Shown here piece by piece: positions 36,766 through 40,173 of a DNA stretch of 40,173 nucleotides. This DNA comes from Pirellulales bacterium (GTDB lineage: Bacteria; Planctomycetota; Planctomycetia; Pirellulales; UBA1268). Numbering within the stretch: the stretch's first letter is position 1; each line of letters opens with the position of its first letter. Below the pieces are notes generated by a model. It was given only the letters and a program-made list of their open reading frames with translations. It made no database searches and was not told the origin of the DNA. The translations under genes were made by a program, and so were the position numbers. The stretch lies in NCBI GenBank assembly GCA_017853835.1, contig JAFMIU010000027.1:1-40173 (forward strand), in the 5' to 3' direction.

Positions 36766-37701
36766 ACGCTCGACCACCGTGCTGATGAACCAGGGGATGG
36801 GGCTGCCGGCAACCTTGGGCTGGCTTGCCAAAGCATCGGCGGTGACGGCCGTCGGAAGCGAGAGCATGATCACGCTCGCTTCGCCGAGATCGACGGGCGA
36901 CTTCTTGTCACCGCTTTCATGCCATTCCTTCGGTCGGGCCCGCTTCAGCAGGTCGAAAACCTTCGTGGCGTCACGATCGTTCTTGCCTCCGATCACCATG
37001 ATGGGCATCGTCTGCTTCAGGGTGGCGTTGGAGAGAGCCGGGGCCATGCTGAAGCCACGCAGGGCGTAGGTCGGGCTGATGAGCACCAGGCCCGCCACCT
37101 CGCGGCCTTGGGGGCCGCTGGCAATGTCGGGCCAGGCTGCATCGGCAACGGCCCAGGCGGCGGCCAGGGTGGCGCCCATCCCCGAGCCCACGACGAACAG
37201 CGGAACCTCGTCGAGGTGTCCAGACGCTTCCTCGGATTTGATCCAGTTTCTGACCGTTTCGATGTCTCCTCGGACGGACGCCTGGGTGCGCACCGTGCCG
37301 CCTCGCGTGGCGGCCATCATTTCGAAATCCTGCCGCTTGAGCACTTTGGACTGATCGGTGTCGCCCTTCGGCACCCCTTCGATCATCGATTCACCATGGC
37401 CGCGAAGGTCCGGGGCGATCACCAGGCATCCCGCCGCCTGAAGGGAGGAGGAAACGGCCTCCACCGATCGATGGGATCCGCCGAGGTCGTGCAGAAGGAT
37501 CACGATGGCCTGTGGGCTGCCACTGCCCGGGGCGTAACACCAGGACGACAGTTGGGTGCCATCCGTCGCCTGCAGGCTGAGCGGTTTCACGGCGTCTTTC
37601 GCCGCAGCCGCCCCGGTGGCTGGAGCCTCCGCAGCGTCGCCACGGACCGCCGAAAAGCCCCAGCACGCGATGACAACCCCGAGAAAACACCGTCGCCACA
37701 T
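36757..37701 (-). CDS. Secreted alpha/beta hydrolase
   Basis: A 314-residue protein with a signal peptide (MWRRCFLGVVIACWGFSAVRGDA). The hydrolase fold is shown by VILLHDLGGSHRSVEAV (oxyanion region HDLGG, 71-75), CLVIAPDLRGHGES and the nucleophile elbow GSGMG with S173. The acid is probably D242 or D244 in IGGKNDRDATKVF and the histidine possibly H261. A 60-residue segment after PDLRGHGES resembles a lid. Substrate unknown; esterase or peptidase activity would fit. It converges on the LysM gene with a nine-base overlap and is divergent from the vWA gene, sharing a 155-base intergenic region. Confidence 0.85.
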   Translation of the reverse strand: MWRRCFLGVVIACWGFSAVRGDAAEAPATGAAAAKDAVKPLSLQATDGTQLSSWCYAPGSGSPQAIVILLHDLGGSHRSVEAVSSSLQAAGCLVIAPDLRGHGESMIEGVPKGDTDQSKVLKRQDFEMMAATRGGTVRTQASVRGDIETVRNWIKSEEASGHLDEVPLFVVGSGMGATLAAAWAVADAAWPDIASGPQGREVAGLVLISPTYALRGFSMAPALSNATLKQTMPIMVIGGKNDRDATKVFDLLKRARPKEWHESGDKKSPVDLGEASVIMLSLPTAVTADALASQPKVAGSPIPWFISTVVERSR

Positions 37702-37765
37702 GATTTCTACCGGCCTGGAACCGGCTCCCTGCAGGAACGACGCGGCACGAGCACGCGGCGCCGTC

Positions 37766-37771
37766 TAGAAT
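37766..37771 (+). promoter_or_regulatory. Candidate -10 element (TAGAAT) for the vWA gene
   Basis: TAGAAT lies in the divergent region 85 bases before the chosen ATG. A -35 is not clear. It would make the GTG at 37791 almost leaderless, which favours the later ATG. Confidence 0.4.
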
Positions 37772-37856
37772 ACAGACACGAGGCACGGTTGTGCCATCCA
37801 TTGTCCGGCCCGACGCTCGATCGCGTTGGGAACGTCACCGGTTTGGGACCAGCACC

Positions 37857-39815
37857 ATGTCGATGCCGACCACGACGCACCGGGAACGACAGGGTGTGGC
37901 CGTGGTGCCCGACATGGCCCGGGGAGCGCCGGCCTGGCTCGTGAGTGTCGTGGTCCACGCCGTCGTGCTCGCGGCTCTTGCGCTCGTGGGGATTCCGTCG
38001 CTCGACGCCATCCGGCACCCGATCACGATCGTTGCTCCGACAGAACCTGTCGAGGAAATGATCGTGGTTCCCGAGATGGTGGTCAGCCCAGACACCGAGT
38101 CGGCGCCCGCGGTGGAGGTCGGCAGTGTGGACGTGGCTGCAGCGGTGGCCCCGGTCGTGGCCGAAGATCCGCTCGTGGTGTTGGATCCCGCGGAGGCGAT
38201 CGACGCGCAGATCTCCGTGGCCGACATCGATCAGCCCGTCGCCGCGGCCGAGTTGGCCGACTATGTCGATACCGGGCGTCTCGGCCCCGGCGATACAGGC
38301 GTTGGCGTTTCCTCTGCCGGAGGTGCCGTCGATCGACTGACGGCGGAAATTGCCGCGTCGCTTCAGCAGCGTTCGACCGTGGTCTGCTGGGTGTTTGACC
38401 AGTCGGTGAGCCTCGCCGGACAGCGACGCGACATCGCCACACGGCTCGGGCGGGTCTTTGATGAACTGGCCGCTTCAGGGCAGGAGGCCCATGGGCACGA
38501 GCTCTTCAACCTCGTCCTCGCCTATGGTCAGCGGGTGGCAGCCGTCGTCGATGAGCCCACCCGTGCGACGGCGCCCGTCATCGAGGCCATTGCGTCGATT
38601 CCAGTCGACGAGTCGGGCGTCGAGATGACCTTTTCGGCCGTCGAGGAGGCCGCCAGACTGGCGAAGCGGGCGAGGATCAACCCGAAGACACGCAACGTCA
38701 TGATCGTGGTCTTTACCGACGAGGTCGGCAACGATCAGTCGAAGGCTGATCAGGTCGCCGAACTGTGCCGCACCCAGGCCATGAGTGTCTGCGTGGTGGG
38801 GGTGCCGGCACCGTTTGGTCGCGCGGATGTGAGGATCAAGTTTCGCGAGTTTGATCCGAAGTTTGCTGACGACGTGCAATGGGCCGTGGTGGAGCAGGGG
38901 CCCGAAACGCTCTATCCCGAGGTGGTGCGGGTTCGATCAGGCAACGAGGCCGACGAACCGATCGACTCCGGCTTCGGACCGTTCAGCCTCTCAAAGCTCT
39001 GTGCCGAGACCGGCGGTATCTACTTCTGCGTTCATGCCAACCGTGAGGCCCGCGGGCGGGTGAGCGACCGGGACGTGGCCGACATGTCGTCGACCCTCCG
39101 ATACTTTTTCGATCCGGAGGTGATGAGGTCGTACCATCCCGACTATCTGCCGGCCGCCAAGATCGAAAGCCAACTGTCGAAGAATCGGGCCAAGCGGGCG
39201 CTGGTCGATGCCGCCAAGGTTTCCGAAGTGGGGCCGATGGATTCGCCGCGTATGGAGTTTCCACGTCAGGACGAGGGCAAGCTCGTGCAGCTGCTCAGCG
39301 ATGCGCAGAAGGCGTCGGCGGTTCTTCAGCCCAAGATCGACGCCATTTACGCCACGCTCGTGACGGGGCTTCCGGATCGAGACAAGGTGTCCGAACGGCG
39401 ATGGCAGGCAGGGTATGACCTGGCCCTGGGCAGGGTGGCGGCGTTGAAGGTGCGGACCGATGCCTACAACATCATCCTGGCCCAGGCCAAGTCGGGGATG
39501 AAGTTCAAGACTGCGACCAGCGACACCTGGCGGCTTGTTCCCGACAATGACATCTCGGCGGTGGGGTCCCAGACGGAGAAAATCGCCACCCAGGCCCGCA
39601 CGATGCTCGAGCGGGTGGTGAAGGAGCACCCAGGCACGCCGTGGGCCCACCTCGCTGCATTGGAACTCAGGCAGCCACTTGGCTACCGGTGGGAAGAGGC
39701 CACCACGGGCGTGAACGCACCCAAGCCCGGGGGTGGTGGAAATGGGCAGCCGCGTGACGACATGCGTCGCACGGTCGCGCCACCGAAGCCCCGGCGGCCA
39801 CTGAAGAACATTTAG
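37857..39815 (+). CDS. Membrane-anchored von Willebrand A-like protein
   Basis: A 652-residue protein of a type I associate with planctomycetes; exact role unknown. It starts with a short basic segment and one membrane helix (PAWLVSVVVHAVVLAALALVGI), then an acidic Val/Pro-rich linker. The vWA-like domain begins near STVVCWVFDQSVSLAG, with the metal-site pattern DxSxS at D181, S183 and S185, and continues through MIVVFTDEVGNDQSKADQVAELCRTQAMSVCVVGVPAPFG. The C-terminal 250 residues are charged and helical, with a Pro/Arg/Lys-rich tail. The ATG at 37857 is preferred. GTG at 37791 has GAGG seven bases before it and would add 22 residues; this choice is open. Confidence 0.82.
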   Translation: MSMPTTTHRERQGVAVVPDMARGAPAWLVSVVVHAVVLAALALVGIPSLDAIRHPITIVAPTEPVEEMIVVPEMVVSPDTESAPAVEVGSVDVAAAVAPVVAEDPLVVLDPAEAIDAQISVADIDQPVAAAELADYVDTGRLGPGDTGVGVSSAGGAVDRLTAEIAASLQQRSTVVCWVFDQSVSLAGQRRDIATRLGRVFDELAASGQEAHGHELFNLVLAYGQRVAAVVDEPTRATAPVIEAIASIPVDESGVEMTFSAVEEAARLAKRARINPKTRNVMIVVFTDEVGNDQSKADQVAELCRTQAMSVCVVGVPAPFGRADVRIKFREFDPKFADDVQWAVVEQGPETLYPEVVRVRSGNEADEPIDSGFGPFSLSKLCAETGGIYFCVHANREARGRVSDRDVADMSSTLRYFFDPEVMRSYHPDYLPAAKIESQLSKNRAKRALVDAAKVSEVGPMDSPRMEFPRQDEGKLVQLLSDAQKASAVLQPKIDAIYATLVTGLPDRDKVSERRWQAGYDLALGRVAALKVRTDAYNIILAQAKSGMKFKTATSDTWRLVPDNDISAVGSQTEKIATQARTMLERVVKEHPGTPWAHLAALELRQPLGYRWEEATTGVNAPKPGGGGNGQPRDDMRRTVAPPKPRRPLKNI

Positions 39816-39836
39816 CGCGCTGGTGCCCCGTGGAAG

Positions 39837-39857
39837 CCCAACGGCGTGAGCCGTGGG
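39837..39857 (+). terminator. Hairpin after the vWA gene
   Basis: CCCAACGGC and GCCGTGGG pair around GTGA, a GNRA-type tetraloop, with one bulged A. It lies 21 bases after the stop. No T-run follows. It may end the vWA transcript; similar short hairpins may recur between genes in related genomes. Confidence 0.45.
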
Positions 39858-39890
39858 ACCGGCGCGGTGAAACGCACGGCGTGTGTGGCC

Positions 39891-40173
39891 GTCCCGGCGT
39901 CGTCTCTGGCTTGGGGGCGCTTGTGGGCGCTTGTGTAGTGGCACGCTTCGGGGTTGCCCACACGCGGATGGTCGCGCCGTCGCCACCGTCCCGGCGTCGG
40001 CTCCGGCTTGTGGGCGCTTGTGGGCGCTTGGGTGATGGCACGCTTCGGGGTTGCCCACACGCGGATGGTCGCGCCGTCGCCGCCGTCCCGGCGTCGGCTC
40101 CGGCTTGGGGGCGCTTGGGTGGTGGCACGCTTCGGGGTTGCCCACACCCCGTCGCCGGACGCTCGCGTCGGGC
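39891..40173 (+). repeat. 97-bp tandem repeat array at the window edge
   Basis: Two near-identical 97-base units (39891-39987 and 39988-40084) and a third that is shortened and diverges after about 40147. Each begins GTCCCGGCGTCG and contains GGCACGCTTCGGGGTTGCCC and CACGCGGATGGTCGCGCCGT. Inside each unit the ten-base word GTGGGCGCTT is itself repeated, twice in units 1 and 2 (with one variant copy) and once in unit 3. The unit is 32 codons plus one base, so copies read in different frames and coding is unlikely. No gene is supported from 39816 to the end, and the array may continue beyond the window. Confidence 0.85.

Noticed and set aside
38991..40147. Long minus-strand frames over the vWA gene and terminal repeat, with repeated GNPEACHHPSA peptides
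   Set aside because: They arise from antisense reading of the vWA gene and from the 97-bp repeat in all three frames; the period is not a multiple of three and no ribosome-binding site or domain supports them.
39891..40173. CRISPR array
   Set aside because: The units are contiguous 97-base repeats without unique spacers, and there are no cas genes.

Overview
The window looks like a chromosome segment from a planctomycete, probably of the Pirellulales/Planctomycetia type. The evidence is the DUF1549/DUF1553 plus DUF1501 gene pair, a TIGR03009-type protein, a Minf_1886-like (Planctomycetes/Verrucomicrobia) protein, an L17 protein with a large internal insertion, and a base composition of roughly two-thirds G+C by eye. 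Almost all of it is ordinary chromosomal coding sequence. I see no transposase, integrase, phage gene, CRISPR array, rRNA or convincing tRNA.

Layout. 1-5572: the end of the ribosomal 'spc/alpha' region, secY (partial)-adk-map, then a new promoter and rpmJ-rpsM-rpsK-rpsD-rpoA-rplQ, closed by a strong hairpin. infA, often found between map and rpmJ, is absent. 5628-8732: a secreted DUF1549/DUF1553 protein and a Tat-exported DUF1501 protein. 8816-15304: MATE exporter, biosynthetic arginine decarboxylase (speA), glutamine-dependent NAD synthetase (nadE) and a TIGR03009 lipoprotein-like/secreted protein. 15385-16641: a Minf_1886-like protein, a 35-residue membrane peptide and a 204-residue membrane protein. 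16701-19252: a sigma54-type activator without a sensor domain, divergent from a MEKHLA (PAS-like) protein, then a periplasmic glutathione peroxidase. 19256-23789 (minus): two ArnT-like GT39 glycosyltransferases and a polyprenyl-phosphate glycosyltransferase, joined by ATGA overlaps. 24037-28173: gyrA and UDP-glucose dehydrogenase. 28287-35724: membrane pyrophosphatase hppA, then tgt-yajC-secDF. 35944-39815: a LysM protein, a secreted alpha/beta hydrolase and a membrane-anchored von Willebrand A-like protein. The last 280 bases are a 97-bp tandem repeat.

How the genes fit together. Translation and transcription core genes fill the left end. Tgt-YajC-SecDF combines tRNA modification with Sec export, probably energised in part by the ion gradient that HppA helps to make. 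The glycosyltransferase operon and Ugd point to cell-envelope polysaccharide or lipid glycosylation. No obvious new multi-gene defence or metabolic system is visible. The most interesting signals are regulatory and evolutionary: a recurrent TAnnnT -10 element before nearly every transcription unit, an RNA polymerase alpha C-terminal domain with changed DNA-contact residues, a palindrome over the promoter of the sigma54-type activator, a large extra-membrane insertion in HppA, and two tandem repeats next to gene ends.
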